A DNA stretch of 45,597 nt from contig JAEZKE010000088.1 of the NCBI GenBank assembly GCA_023436175.1, forward strand, positions 1 to 45,597. The letters run 5' to 3'. The notes beneath the pieces are model-generated. The model did no database searches. It had not been told where the DNA came from and saw only the letters and a list, made by a program, of their open reading frames with translations. Shown here in pieces: positions 26,419-34,947 of this stretch. The position numbers and the translations under genes were made by a program. Every line of letters starts with the position of its first letter. The stretch's first letter is position 1. Source of the stretch: Methanobacteriota archaeon. Its GTDB lineage: Archaea > Methanobacteriota > Methanobacteria > Methanobacteriales > Methanobacteriaceae.

Positions 26419-26477
26419 TCAGATTTTTCTAAAATTTAAAATATTTATTTAATTTTTAACCTTAATTTTTAAACTAA

Positions 26478-26705
26478 TTATTCCATAAACTCTTCTTTAT
26501 ACCAGTAAAATACCAGCTGCCCACCACATTCACATTCAGTGAAATCTTCTGGATTTTCTCCTTCTTGAAGTTCATAGTAACCCCCGCATTCACTGCATAC
26601 TAAATACCCATTTGTGTTTTCCTCAGGTAGTTCTAATTTTGCATTACAACATATGCAAAAGGTGAAATTTGGAGGATTTTGAGTTCCACATTTCTCGCAA
26701 CGCAT
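26478..26705 (-). CDS. Double zinc-ribbon protein, 75 aa
   Basis: Two zinc ribbons: CEKCGTQNPPNFTFCICC (residues 3-20) and CSECGGYYELQEGE followed by CECGG (residues 37-60). The C-terminus is aromatic and acidic (LVFYWYKEEFME). No other domain. Such small zinc-ribbon proteins are common in Methanobacteriales, with unknown function. The start at 26705 lacks a clear Shine-Dalgarno. Confidence 0.8.
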   Translation of the reverse strand: MRCEKCGTQNPPNFTFCICCNAKLELPEENTNGYLVCSECGGYYELQEGENPEDFTECECGGQLVFYWYKEEFME

Positions 26706-26802
26706 AACAAACCATCTATATGTATTAAAATTAATATCTTTCTAATTGAAAACATAAGATATGGTTTATATTACTATTTAAACTTTGCACCTACAATTGG
26801 AA

Positions 26803-27822
26803 TTAATAAATTCTTGCATCAATACCCATATGCCATTTACCAGGGCTTCTGGAACGGACTTTCCGTTTATCAATAATTTCAACCTTTCTTGGGTAAGCAG
26901 CATCTTTAAGTCTCGCAATAGGTTTTTCAAAGCTTTCAGAAAACTCGTAGTAGTGAATAATTCCTCCATGTTTTATATGCTGCACAGCAGTGTCCAGAAA
27001 TTCATATGCACTTCCGGGAAGATTCATGATTATCCTATCTGCTTTAATGTCTTTATTTTCTAGAACTTCCCTGACATCCCCTAAGATTGGGATTACTTTA
27101 TCTTGGACTCTATTAAGCTCAATATTTTTCTCTGCATATTTATAGGCTTCAGGGTTAATGTCAATCGCATAAACCGTCACATCATGATTTTTTGCAATGA
27201 GCACAGGAAACGGGGCAACTCCCGCAAACATATCCACAATTACTTCTCCGTCTTTTACACTGTCAGCCACCCTTTTCCTCTCAGTTGCCAGTCGAGGGCT
27301 GAAATATACATTTCTAACATCAAGCATTAGCCTGCACCCAAATTCCTGGTGAACAGTTTCAGATAGATCTTCTCCAGCAATATGTTCCAGTTCTCTTGTC
27401 CTTATAATTCCTTTAATCTCGCTTGTTTTTCTAAAAACCGCTTTTCTTTTTGTAAATTTAAGTGCAGCTTCCCCAATTAGATCTTTATAGCTTACAAGAT
27501 CATCAGGGATCTCTAAAATAACAACATCTCCAATTATATCAAATGATCCCCTTATTTCATCAATGGTTTCATCGTCGATTTTGCCTTTTAAATAATCTTT
27601 AAGGCTTTTAGGGCCTCTTTTTTGCATTTCAAATGTTGTTTCTATCATTTCTCCTTTTTGTCCTATTATTTCTTGCATATCCTGATCTAGATTTTCATTA
27701 AGGGGGAGTATAACAAAATCATTTTCACGCTTTATTCTAGCCTCAAGATTTAAAAGTGAGTGTTTCAATAAAATTTTACGCACATCATTTGCCATATTTT
27801 TGGGAATTTTTAGACCTATCAT
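26803..27822 (-). CDS. trm5: tRNA (guanine(37)-N1)-methyltransferase Trm5 family
   Basis: 339 aa with the archaeal Trm5/TYW2 layout: an N-terminal D1-like domain, a middle domain with RTRELEHIAGEDLSETVHQEFGCR, and a Rossmann methyltransferase with VDMFAGVAPFPVLIAK, VYAIDINPEAYKYAEKNI and the NLPGSA motif. It methylates N1 of G37 in tRNA using SAM and so prevents frameshifting. The short form resembles Trm5b. Its start is separated from dph5 by array E and divergent promoters. Confidence 0.93.
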   Translation of the reverse strand: MIGLKIPKNMANDVRKILLKHSLLNLEARIKRENDFVILPLNENLDQDMQEIIGQKGEMIETTFEMQKRGPKSLKDYLKGKIDDETIDEIRGSFDIIGDVVILEIPDDLVSYKDLIGEAALKFTKRKAVFRKTSEIKGIIRTRELEHIAGEDLSETVHQEFGCRLMLDVRNVYFSPRLATERKRVADSVKDGEVIVDMFAGVAPFPVLIAKNHDVTVYAIDINPEAYKYAEKNIELNRVQDKVIPILGDVREVLENKDIKADRIIMNLPGSAYEFLDTAVQHIKHGGIIHYYEFSESFEKPIARLKDAAYPRKVEIIDKRKVRSRSPGKWHMGIDARIY

Positions 27823-27925
27823 GATTTTCCTCGTAATTAAAGCTTTAAGCTAATATATAGTGAATGACTAGATACCTATATTATATTTATAAAAAATTTA
27901 TTTGCTTTAAATTTGTAAAAATATC

Positions 27926-28096
27926 AGCCGAAAAACTTTCAAAAACCAAATGTTTTTGAATGTTTACGAAACTACGTTTCGTAACCGGGAAAATTGAAAA
28001 TTTTTCCATGCACAAACTGAAGTTAGAAAAATGCGTAGCATTTTTCTACATAAAAAATCAGAGATTTTTTAAGGTTTGTAAGCTTGTTTTTCGGCT
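27926..28096. repeat. Triplet-loop hairpin array E with an 11-bp enclosing stem
   Basis: AGCCGAAAAAC (27926-27936) and GTTTTTCGGCT (28086-28096) are perfectly complementary and enclose five hairpins: 27938-27960 (9 bp, five-base loop), 27964-27984 (9 bp, loop TAC), 27988-28007 (8 bp, loop GAA), 28024-28048 (11 bp perfect, loop GTA) and 28051-28071 (9 bp, loop AGA). ACAAAC at 28012-28017 and GTTTGT at 28074-28079 form an inner stem around the last two. It lies between divergent trm5 and dph5. Confidence 0.9.
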
Positions 28097-28336
28097 CCAA
28101 AATCATATATTTTGAGGGATTTTCGAATATCTAAAATTTATAATCTGAAAAATTACGTCATTCACTATAGCTAAATATTATCATGATTAAAATATAATCA
28201 TTCTGATACATTATTGTTTAAATTAAAAATATAACCCCCCAAATTTTATGTTTTATTCATTCAATTTAGGAGATAAAAGTGTATTTATATATTGTACTTA
28301 TTAAATAAAATTTTTATACTAAATAGAGGTGTTAAT

Positions 28337-29125
28337 ATGCTTTATTTTATTGGTTTAGGACTTTACGATGAAAAAGATATTTCATTAAAAGGAATTGAAG
28401 CCTTAAGGAAAGTCGATGTGGTATATGCCGAATTTTACACTGCAAATCTTTTTGGAACAACATTAGATGCATTAAAATTCATGATAGGAAAAAATATAGT
28501 TGTTTTGAAGCGAAGTGAAGTTGAAGAAGAAAATATCATTTTAGAAACTGCTAAAGATAAGGACGTTGGATTTTTAACTGCAGGAGATCCATTAATTGCA
28601 ACCACACATACAGATTTGATGATTGAAGCTAAAAAAAGAGACATTGAAACTACAGTTATCCATGCATCTTCCATTTTATCTGCTGCCCCCGGACTTGCAG
28701 GCCTTCAAGCTTACAAATTTGGAAAAGTCACCACAGTACCATTCCCAGATAAAAACTTCTTTCCACATTCACCATATACTGCTATAAAAGCCAATATAGA
28801 ATTCAATGCCCATACACTGGTACTTTTAGATATAAGAGCTGATGAAAACAGATATATGACCGTGAATGAAGGTTTAGAATATCTTTTAAAAGTTGAAGAA
28901 GAAAGAAAAGAAGGAGTTATAACTGGAGATACTATAGCTGTGGGAATTGCAAGAGCTGGTTCAAACAAACCTTTTGTACGTGCAGATAAAATTAAAAATT
29001 TAATTAATGAAGACTTTGGAGGGCCCCTACACTGTATGATTATACCTGGAGACCTTCATTTTATGGAAGCAGAATATTTAGTAAAAATTTGTGGGGCACC
29101 AGAGGAGATTCTTGAGGATCAGTAA
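28337..29125 (+). CDS. dph5: Diphthine synthase
   Basis: 262 aa of the tetrapyrrole-methylase fold: YFIGLGLYDEKDISLKGIEAL, then VYAEFYTANL, then LTAGDPLIATTHTDLM and the C-terminal PGDLHFMEAEYLVKI. It methylates the modified histidine of elongation factor 2 with SAM on the way to diphthamide. ATG 28337 is chosen because AGAGGTG lies at correct distance; an upstream in-frame ATG at 28292 lacks one. The Dam-type methylase follows 72 bases downstream. Confidence 0.94.
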   Translation: MLYFIGLGLYDEKDISLKGIEALRKVDVVYAEFYTANLFGTTLDALKFMIGKNIVVLKRSEVEEENIILETAKDKDVGFLTAGDPLIATTHTDLMIEAKKRDIETTVIHASSILSAAPGLAGLQAYKFGKVTTVPFPDKNFFPHSPYTAIKANIEFNAHTLVLLDIRADENRYMTVNEGLEYLLKVEEERKEGVITGDTIAVGIARAGSNKPFVRADKIKNLINEDFGGPLHCMIIPGDLHFMEAEYLVKICGAPEEILEDQ

Positions 29126-29197
29126 AATCTTTTCAAATACCACTTAAAAATCAAAAATTTAAAGATCAATCACAATTAATTCTCGGATTGTAAAAAT

Positions 29198-30130
29198 ATG
29201 TCAAATGATGGTAATTTCGATGCAAAACCATTTTTAAAATGGGCTGGTGGAAAAACACAATTACTGGATGAATTTGATAAAAGATTACCCCCTAAAATAA
29301 AGGAGGGTAAAGTCATCAAAAGATACATTGAACCTTTTATTGGTGGAGGGGCAATGTTCTTTTTTTTAAAGAGAAAATATGATATAAAAGAATCATTTAT
29401 TTTTGATATTAATCAGGAATTAGTAATAGCTTATAAAGTTATACAGAAAGACTATAAAGCGCTGACAGATAGATTAAAAGAAATTAAATACAGATATCTT
29501 CAAAAATCAGAAGACATGCGAAAGGAATACTATTACCAGATTAGAGATGAGTACAATAGACAAATTGAAAACTTTAATTACAATAGTTTCAATGAAGAAT
29601 GGATTGAAAGAGTTACTTATTTAATATTTTTAAATAAAACATGCTTTAATGGGCTTTTCCGTCAAAATAAAAAAGGAAAATTTAATGTACCCTTTGGGCG
29701 TTACAAAAATCCAAGTATATATGACGAAGAAAATATAATCAAAATAAATAAAGCTTTAAAGAATACTGAAATCTTTTGTGGGGATTTTACCAGCTCTAGT
29801 GAGTATATAAAAAAAGGTAGTTTTGCGTATTTTGATCCTCCCTACCGTCCATTAAATAGAACTTCCAGTTTCACAAATTACTCTAAAGATGGTTTTTTTG
29901 ATAGAGACCAAATTAGATTAGCTCGATTTTTTGATAAAATGGATGAAAAAGAAGCATATTTAATGCTCAGCAATTCAGATCCCAAGAACAAGGATATTGA
30001 TGATTATTTCTTCGATGATCTTTACAAGAATTACAATATAGATAGAGTTCCTGCAAAAAGACACATAAACTCTGATGCTTCAAAAAGAGGAGAAATAAAT
30101 GAACTGATCATTACAAATTACACAATTTAA
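29198..30130 (+). CDS. Dam-type DNA adenine N6-methyltransferase (orphan)
   Basis: 310 aa of the D12 class. FLKWAGGKTQLL binds SAM, YIEPFIGGGAMFF is motif I-like, and YFDPPYRPLNRTSSFTNY is motif IV with the catalytic DPPY. The order and length match Dam/DpnM/MjaIII-type enzymes, most of which methylate GATC, though specificity is not proven. No restriction endonuclease lies beside it, so it is either solitary or left from a lost system. No Shine-Dalgarno precedes ATG 29198. Confidence 0.92.
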   Translation: MSNDGNFDAKPFLKWAGGKTQLLDEFDKRLPPKIKEGKVIKRYIEPFIGGGAMFFFLKRKYDIKESFIFDINQELVIAYKVIQKDYKALTDRLKEIKYRYLQKSEDMRKEYYYQIRDEYNRQIENFNYNSFNEEWIERVTYLIFLNKTCFNGLFRQNKKGKFNVPFGRYKNPSIYDEENIIKINKALKNTEIFCGDFTSSSEYIKKGSFAYFDPPYRPLNRTSSFTNYSKDGFFDRDQIRLARFFDKMDEKEAYLMLSNSDPKNKDIDDYFFDDLYKNYNIDRVPAKRHINSDASKRGEINELIITNYTI

Positions 30131-30154
30131 TATAATACATACATTAAGCTAAAA

Positions 30155-30388
30155 TTATTTTTTCTCTCCCTCAATTTCAGCTTTTCCACCCTCTTTTTCC
30201 ATATAATCACATTTTTCAATATTTTGAAGAGGAATTATCACATGTTTGATGCCATCTTCTTTAGCACCATATGTTACTTCAATTAAGCCCCTATCTTCAT
30301 CGATTTCAATTTTTTCCACCCCAAATTCCCCTTTTTTGAAATTATGAACATTTTCGTTAATTAAGCTAACTTCAAGTTTTTCTATCAT
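30155..30388 (-). CDS. Hypothetical protein, 77 aa
   Basis: AAGGTGA spaced correctly before ATG 30388 supports this start over an upstream GTG that lies inside the ribosome site. The protein is charged and beta-rich (VEKIEIDEDRGLIEVTYGAKED, then HVIIPLQNIEKCDY) with a Lys/Glu tail. No membrane segment and no family that I recognise. It is convergent with the methylase and divergent from the PadR operon. Confidence 0.7.
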   Translation of the reverse strand: MIEKLEVSLINENVHNFKKGEFGVEKIEIDEDRGLIEVTYGAKEDGIKHVIIPLQNIEKCDYMEKEGGKAEIEGEKK

Positions 30389-30546
30389 TTTGTTCACCTT
30401 TCACTTGATACTCATAATTATGTAAGTTATTATTCAAGTATTTTGAGCATTGTATTCACTTTTTTTAAATAATTGCATAATTTTCAAATCATACCGCGCT
30501 CATTACAAAGCCAGAACATGATTTAAAACTTATTTTTTAGCAAAAC

Positions 30547-30598
30547 TTTAAATAGTTAAAAACTATATGTTAAAAATAACATATGTTAAAAATAACAT
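30547..30598 (+). promoter_or_regulatory. PadR operon promoter with two abutting ATGT-N8-ACAT operators
   Basis: TTTAAATA (30547-30554) is the TATA box. The palindrome ATGT-TAAAAATA-ACAT follows twice without a gap, at 30567-30582 and 30583-30598. This is exactly the consensus form of PadR operators, ATGT-N8-ACAT. The repeats cover the expected transcription start, so binding should block transcription of the PadR gene and the transporter behind it. Confidence 0.82.
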
Positions 30599-30631
30599 AT
30601 TGAGAAATTGAAAGTATTTGAATGTGATACA

Positions 30632-31144
30632 ATGGCAAACACAGATCTCATAATTTTAGGCATAATTTACTTCATGCCAAGTCATGGGTACCAGCTTAAA
30701 AAAAATATCAAGGAATCTTTCGGGAATCCATATTTCAAGCTGAACAATAATGTTTTGTACCCAACTCTTGCAAGATTTGAGCAAGAAGGCTTTATTGAGG
30801 GAAAAACAGTGCCAGGTGAAAAAACCAACAAAAAAGTGTATCATATTACAGGAAAAGGTAAAGAAAAATTGCTTGAAATGGTAGCAGAGCCAGTTGAGCC
30901 CGATATTGACGGCTTTGATTTCAGTGTACATGCAGTATTTTTTGACCTTATACCAAAAGAAAGCCGCATAAAAATAATTAAACCAATTTATGAAAGTAAA
31001 TTACAAATGTACAAAGAGTCTCTTAATAAAAAAGAGATTTATGGTGCCAATATGTTGCCTATTTCCTTTGCTGTCCTGGAATATGGTATTAAAGGGATAG
31101 AAAACGAGCTTGAATTTTATAATAAGTTAATGGAGATGGAATGA
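30632..31144 (+). CDS. PadR-family transcriptional regulator
   Basis: 170 aa. The N-terminal winged helix is LIILGIIYFMPSHGYQLKKNIKESF with VLYPTLARFEQEGFIEG and the wing VYHITGKGKEKLLEM, as in PadR. A helical C-terminal dimerisation part follows. ATG 30632 (MANTD) is preferred to 30608 because GTGAT lies just before it. The stop codon is directly followed by the ABC ATPase start. It very likely represses its own operon through the two palindromes upstream and is released by a toxic substrate of the exporter; the ligand is unknown. Confidence 0.9.
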   Translation: MANTDLIILGIIYFMPSHGYQLKKNIKESFGNPYFKLNNNVLYPTLARFEQEGFIEGKTVPGEKTNKKVYHITGKGKEKLLEMVAEPVEPDIDGFDFSVHAVFFDLIPKESRIKIIKPIYESKLQMYKESLNKKEIYGANMLPISFAVLEYGIKGIENELEFYNKLMEME

Positions 31145-32095
31145 ATGGGTACTACCAGCGAATATGCAATAGAAGCTCAAAATCTCACCAAGAAATACGG
31201 AGATTTTTTGGCTGTAAATGATCTAAATTTAAAAATAAAGAAAGGGGAAGTTTTTGGCTTTTTAGGTCCAAATGGGGCAGGAAAGACAACATCCATTAGT
31301 ATAATGGTGGGGCTATTACGTCCTTCCAGTGGTAACGTTCTGATTAATGGTAAAGAAGTAGAAGATACGGATAAGCAGACAATCGGCATATGTCCCCAAG
31401 AACTGGTCCTTTGGGAAAATCTTACATGTTATGAAAGCCTTAAGCTTATGGGGGACATGTATGAAGTTCCCAAGGATGTTCTAAACCAAAGAATAGAAAA
31501 ACTCCTGAAGGACCTTTTCCTAACAGATAAAGCAGATACAGTAGTTTCTAATCTTTCAGGAGGTATGAAACGCCGTTTGAATCTTGCACTTGCTGTAATC
31601 CACGAACCAGAAATAGTACTCTTAGATGAACCATCAGAAGGTTTAGATCCTCAGTCACGCCGTGTACTGTGGAATTACATCCAATCACTTAGGGATATAG
31701 AGGGTAAAACCGTTATATTAACAACACACCTTATGGATGAGGCAGACAGGTTAAGCGATCGAGTTGCTATAATTGACCATGGTCAACTGCTTAAATTAGA
31801 TACTCCTAAAAACCTTAAAAAAGAGGTCGGAGAAGGAGATATCATTGAAATAACACTTTCAGACCAACAAAATAACGAAGAAGTTATAAATTATCTTAAA
31901 GGTTTTGGTGATGTTATATCTGTTATTGAATTAGAAGGAAAAATTAATTTACGTGCATTAAACGCGGTAAGTAAACTTCCCAAAATAATTGGAACTCTTG
32001 AAGAATCCAGCATTAGTATTGATGATCTTGCTATACGTCAAAACACTTTAGAAGATGTTTTCATTGAGTTAACAGGAACTGGACTGAGGGAATAA
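31145..32095 (+). CDS. ABC transporter ATP-binding protein (drug-export type)
   Basis: 316 aa with Walker A GPNGAGKTTS, Q-loop ICPQELVLWENLT, signature LSGGMKRRLNLALAV, Walker B EIVLLDEPSEGLDPQSRR and the switch histidine TTHLMDEADRLSDRVA. A C-terminal DrrA-like extension follows. It powers the permease encoded one base after its stop. The ATG at 31145 directly follows the PadR stop, so PadR, ATPase and permease form one operon. It probably exports a drug or lipid-like compound. Confidence 0.95.
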   Translation: MGTTSEYAIEAQNLTKKYGDFLAVNDLNLKIKKGEVFGFLGPNGAGKTTSISIMVGLLRPSSGNVLINGKEVEDTDKQTIGICPQELVLWENLTCYESLKLMGDMYEVPKDVLNQRIEKLLKDLFLTDKADTVVSNLSGGMKRRLNLALAVIHEPEIVLLDEPSEGLDPQSRRVLWNYIQSLRDIEGKTVILTTHLMDEADRLSDRVAIIDHGQLLKLDTPKNLKKEVGEGDIIEITLSDQQNNEEVINYLKGFGDVISVIELEGKINLRALNAVSKLPKIIGTLEESSISIDDLAIRQNTLEDVFIELTGTGLRE

Positions 32096-32096
32096 A

Positions 32097-33299
32097 ATGA
32101 AATTTATAAGCATAGCCAAAAAAGATCTAAAGGAACTTTTAAGGGACAGAAGAGGATTGTTCTTTATATTATTATTTCCACTATTCTTTATGTTAATTTT
32201 CGGATTTGCATATGGGAATATGAGTGAAAATAATGAACCACACAGCATTGCAATAGTCAATTACGATCAGGGCGTGGTAATGCCTGGTGGAACCCATTTG
32301 AACTTCGGAGATAAGATTACAGATACATTAAAGGATACTAAATATCCCGAAAATAATATAAGTATGTTTAATGTCACTTTAACATCAGAAGCAGATGCAG
32401 ATAACCTTGTAAAACAGAGAAGCGTGGATGCAGAAATTATAATTCCCGCTAATTTATCCAAATCTATTTCAACATTAACACCATCAACAGTTATTCTTCG
32501 GGGTGATACTGGTTATAGTGGATTTGGAATTTCTGAAGCCATGTTATCAAATGTTTTAGGACAATATCAGTCCAAATTATCTGCTAACCTTCAAAATGGT
32601 GGGAGTGCTCAACCACAGGAACTTATCCAGGGCAAAGTAGAAGGTTTACCGGGCACAGAATCATTCACAGCCTTTGATTATCTTGCTCCGGGAATGATGG
32701 TATTTGCAATATTAATGCTTGCAACCAGTGTTGCGACAATATTAACAAGGGAAGTAGAAAGTGGGACCCTTAGACGGCTTAAACTTTCTAAAATGACATC
32801 ATTTGATTTTTTATTTGGCGGACTTCTGCCGTGGTCGCTTGTTGCTGCTGCCCAGGTATTGATTCTCTTTGCAGTAGCCATAGGTATAGGATTCCACTGG
32901 CAGGGGGGTATCAGTTCCATCATACTTGCAGTAATTATTGGTATAATTGGAGGTATAGCTTCTATATCTTTAGGAATGATCATAGCATCCTTTGCAAGAA
33001 GTCCCCCACAGGCAGGTCAGCTTGGAACTTTAATAGCAGTGCCTTTAACTTTCATGGTTGGTGCGTTCTTCCAGCTCCCGCAGATGGTAATTGGCAGTTT
33101 CATGGGACAGCAGCTCCAGGTTTATGATATTCTCCCATGGTACCATGTTGCAAATGCTCTGCGTTATGTTTTAACATATACCGCCAGTTGGGATACTATC
33201 ATGTATCAAATAGTCTGGGCAGTTGTTCTTTCAGCTATTCTTTTTGTTATAGGAGTATTCCTGTTTTCCAGAAACAGATTAAGGCCAGATAATAGTTAA
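32097..33299 (+). CDS. ABC-2 type transporter permease
   Basis: 400 aa. One N-terminal membrane helix (FFILLFPLFFMLIFGFAYG), a long extracytoplasmic domain of about 170 residues, and five C-terminal helices starting at FDYLAPGMMVFAILMLATSVATIL, with the ABC-2 signature region ILTREVESGTLRRLKLSKM. This is the YhgE/Pip-like or DrrB-like layout. It is the membrane part of the exporter encoded with the preceding ATPase and is controlled by PadR. Confidence 0.94.
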   Translation: MKFISIAKKDLKELLRDRRGLFFILLFPLFFMLIFGFAYGNMSENNEPHSIAIVNYDQGVVMPGGTHLNFGDKITDTLKDTKYPENNISMFNVTLTSEADADNLVKQRSVDAEIIIPANLSKSISTLTPSTVILRGDTGYSGFGISEAMLSNVLGQYQSKLSANLQNGGSAQPQELIQGKVEGLPGTESFTAFDYLAPGMMVFAILMLATSVATILTREVESGTLRRLKLSKMTSFDFLFGGLLPWSLVAAAQVLILFAVAIGIGFHWQGGISSIILAVIIGIIGGIASISLGMIIASFARSPPQAGQLGTLIAVPLTFMVGAFFQLPQMVIGSFMGQQLQVYDILPWYHVANALRYVLTYTASWDTIMYQIVWAVVLSAILFVIGVFLFSRNRLRPDNS

Positions 33300-33612
33300 A
33301 AGATAGAATTAAAATTAATTTTTTTATCTTACTTTTTTATAAAATTAAAATAGTTCCAACCGTTTTTTTTTATTAACTAAACTAAAATAAATAAATTTTA
33401 GGATAATTAATGTATTATTAATACTTTTTTTATAAATAGTAGTAAATTACTTATAATTTGAACTTCAAAATTAGAAATAGTTCTATTTCCAATATTTTAG
33501 ATAATAAATCCATTAAAATACTTTAAATCAGATTATTAATCCTAATAAAACTTAAATTTGCAATTAGATATATTTATTTTTATTTAAGATGTAACTAATC
33601 GAGGTGATAAAT
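33300..33612. other. AT-rich intergenic region
   Basis: T-runs just after the permease stop (33318-33338 and 33364-33371) may end the exporter operon. The rest holds TATA-like sequence for the following small gene. No reading frame or strong repeat is seen. Confidence 0.35.
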
Positions 33613-33867
33613 ATGAAAGAAGAAAGTTCTGGAAGGGAAGGTATGTCCGAAAAAGAGAGAAAGGAAATGGAAGAACAAGAAAAAACTTCTGAAGTATGGA
33701 CAACAGAAAAAAAGGAACGAATGGAAAGGGCAAGTGGAGATATTGCTGAAAAAACTGATGTAACAGTTAACCCCACAACTGCAGGAGGTAAAATACTCAA
33801 AGGAACACGAGGAGAAACAGCGGCAGGAGCAAGATGCGGATACCCAAGCAAACCATGTGACCGGTAA
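33613..33867 (+). CDS. Small, highly charged hypothetical protein, 84 aa
   Basis: GAGGTGAT precedes ATG 33613, which supports translation. The N-terminal half is almost entirely Lys and Glu (SEKERKEMEEQEK, TEKKERMERASG) and should be helical or disordered; the C-terminal part has GGKILKGTRGETAAGARCGYPSKPCDR in motif with two cysteines. No family recognised. A 10-bp hairpin at 33893-33921 probably ends the transcript. The gene stands alone between AT-rich spacers. Codon bias alone could give long frames in an A-rich region, but the ribosome site and ordered tail argue that it is real. Confidence 0.68.
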   Translation: MKEESSGREGMSEKERKEMEEQEKTSEVWTTEKKERMERASGDIAEKTDVTVNPTTAGGKILKGTRGETAAGARCGYPSKPCDR

Positions 33868-34178
33868 AACATCACAGGAAAAAAGATAAAAAAACAAGAT
33901 GTTATCTGAATACATCTTGTTACTGATATTCATTACAATTACTGGTTAAATTTTATTAATTTCTTTTTTAGTTATGTCATAATTTGTTAAATTACAATTA
34001 ATTATCATTTTAGGTTTTATTGATTTAAATACACTCATTTATAAGTTTTAATTAATCTTATTGGCTTAAATAGTTATTCTGCATAATTTTCAAGCTGTTA
34101 GATAATTTAATATTTTAGTAATTCTAATATTTTACAAATAAAGAATTTTTAAAAATTATTAAATAAAAGAGGGAAAAA
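33868..34178. other. AT-rich spacer before the methyltransferase gene
   Basis: Apart from the hairpin at 33893-33921 it contains only AT-rich sequence with several TATA-like runs (for example near 34040). No reading frame was found. Confidence 0.3.
33893..33921 (+). terminator. Hairpin after the 84-aa gene
   Basis: AACAAGATGT (33893-33902) pairs with ACATCTTGTT (33912-33921) over a nine-base loop, 26 bases past the stop codon. Confidence 0.5.
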
Positions 34179-34754
34179 ATGGCAGAATCTAAAAAACATT
34201 TTCATCATGGACGTTCAAGTAAAGAAATTCTGGACTCAAATAGAGTTTTAAGTGTAATTGGAGTTAAAAAAGGAGATACATTTTTAGATGCTGGTTGTGG
34301 AGATGGATATATGTCTCTTGCAGCTTCAAAGATCGTTGGAGAGGAAGGTAAAGTCTACGCTGTTGATGTTTGGGAAGAATCAATAAATGCTTTTAAAGAA
34401 AAAATCGAAAATAATAATATCAGAAATATAGATGCAACAGTTGCAGATATAACCCAAAAAATACCAGTAGATGATGAGACTATTGACATATTATACATGG
34501 GTAATGTTTTACATGGGTTTGTTGAAAACAATGAAGTAGAAAACGTGATGAAAGAAATTCAAAGAGTAATTAAGCAAGACGGCTCATTCGCTGTGGTTGA
34601 ATTTAAAAAAGAAGAAAGTACTCATGGTCCTCCATTACACGTTAGAATAACTCCCAAAGAAGTGGAAGAAATAGTTAAAAATTATGGGTTCACTGTAAAA
34701 GAAGTTGAAGAAGTCGGTACTTACCATTATGCCATCATATTAGTTAAGAAATAA
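34179..34754 (+). CDS. Class I SAM-dependent methyltransferase
   Basis: 191 aa. SAM-binding motifs: FLDAGCGDGYMSLAAS (motif I), VYAVDVWEESINAF (motif II) and IDILYMGNVLHGF (motif IV), followed by a C-terminal beta hairpin. The N-terminus HFHHGRSSKEILDSNRVL is His-rich. It resembles UbiE/ArsM-like enzymes acting on small molecules; the substrate is unknown. GAGGGAAAAA lies before ATG 34179. The MtrA paralogue starts 193 bases downstream and may or may not be connected. Confidence 0.88.
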   Translation: MAESKKHFHHGRSSKEILDSNRVLSVIGVKKGDTFLDAGCGDGYMSLAASKIVGEEGKVYAVDVWEESINAFKEKIENNNIRNIDATVADITQKIPVDDETIDILYMGNVLHGFVENNEVENVMKEIQRVIKQDGSFAVVEFKKEESTHGPPLHVRITPKEVEEIVKNYGFTVKEVEEVGTYHYAIILVKK

Positions 34755-34947
34755 ATAATCTACCTTTATTTATTTTTTTATAAAATAAAACCTGAATTAT
34801 TCATTTAATAAATTATTTTTAATTAAATTTGATTATGCCAAACTTTTTATACAAGAATGTTATAACTTATAATTAATATGAAACAGCACGTTATTTATCC
34901 TACTTTTTTTTTAAAGGCCCACGCTGTTAAACTCGGAGGTGTTTTAA

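Noticed and set aside
33564..33933. Ser/Phe-rich reading frames on the minus strand opposite the 84-aa gene
   Set aside because: They are shadows of the Lys/Glu-rich gene on the plus strand, and their composition is that expected from reverse codons.
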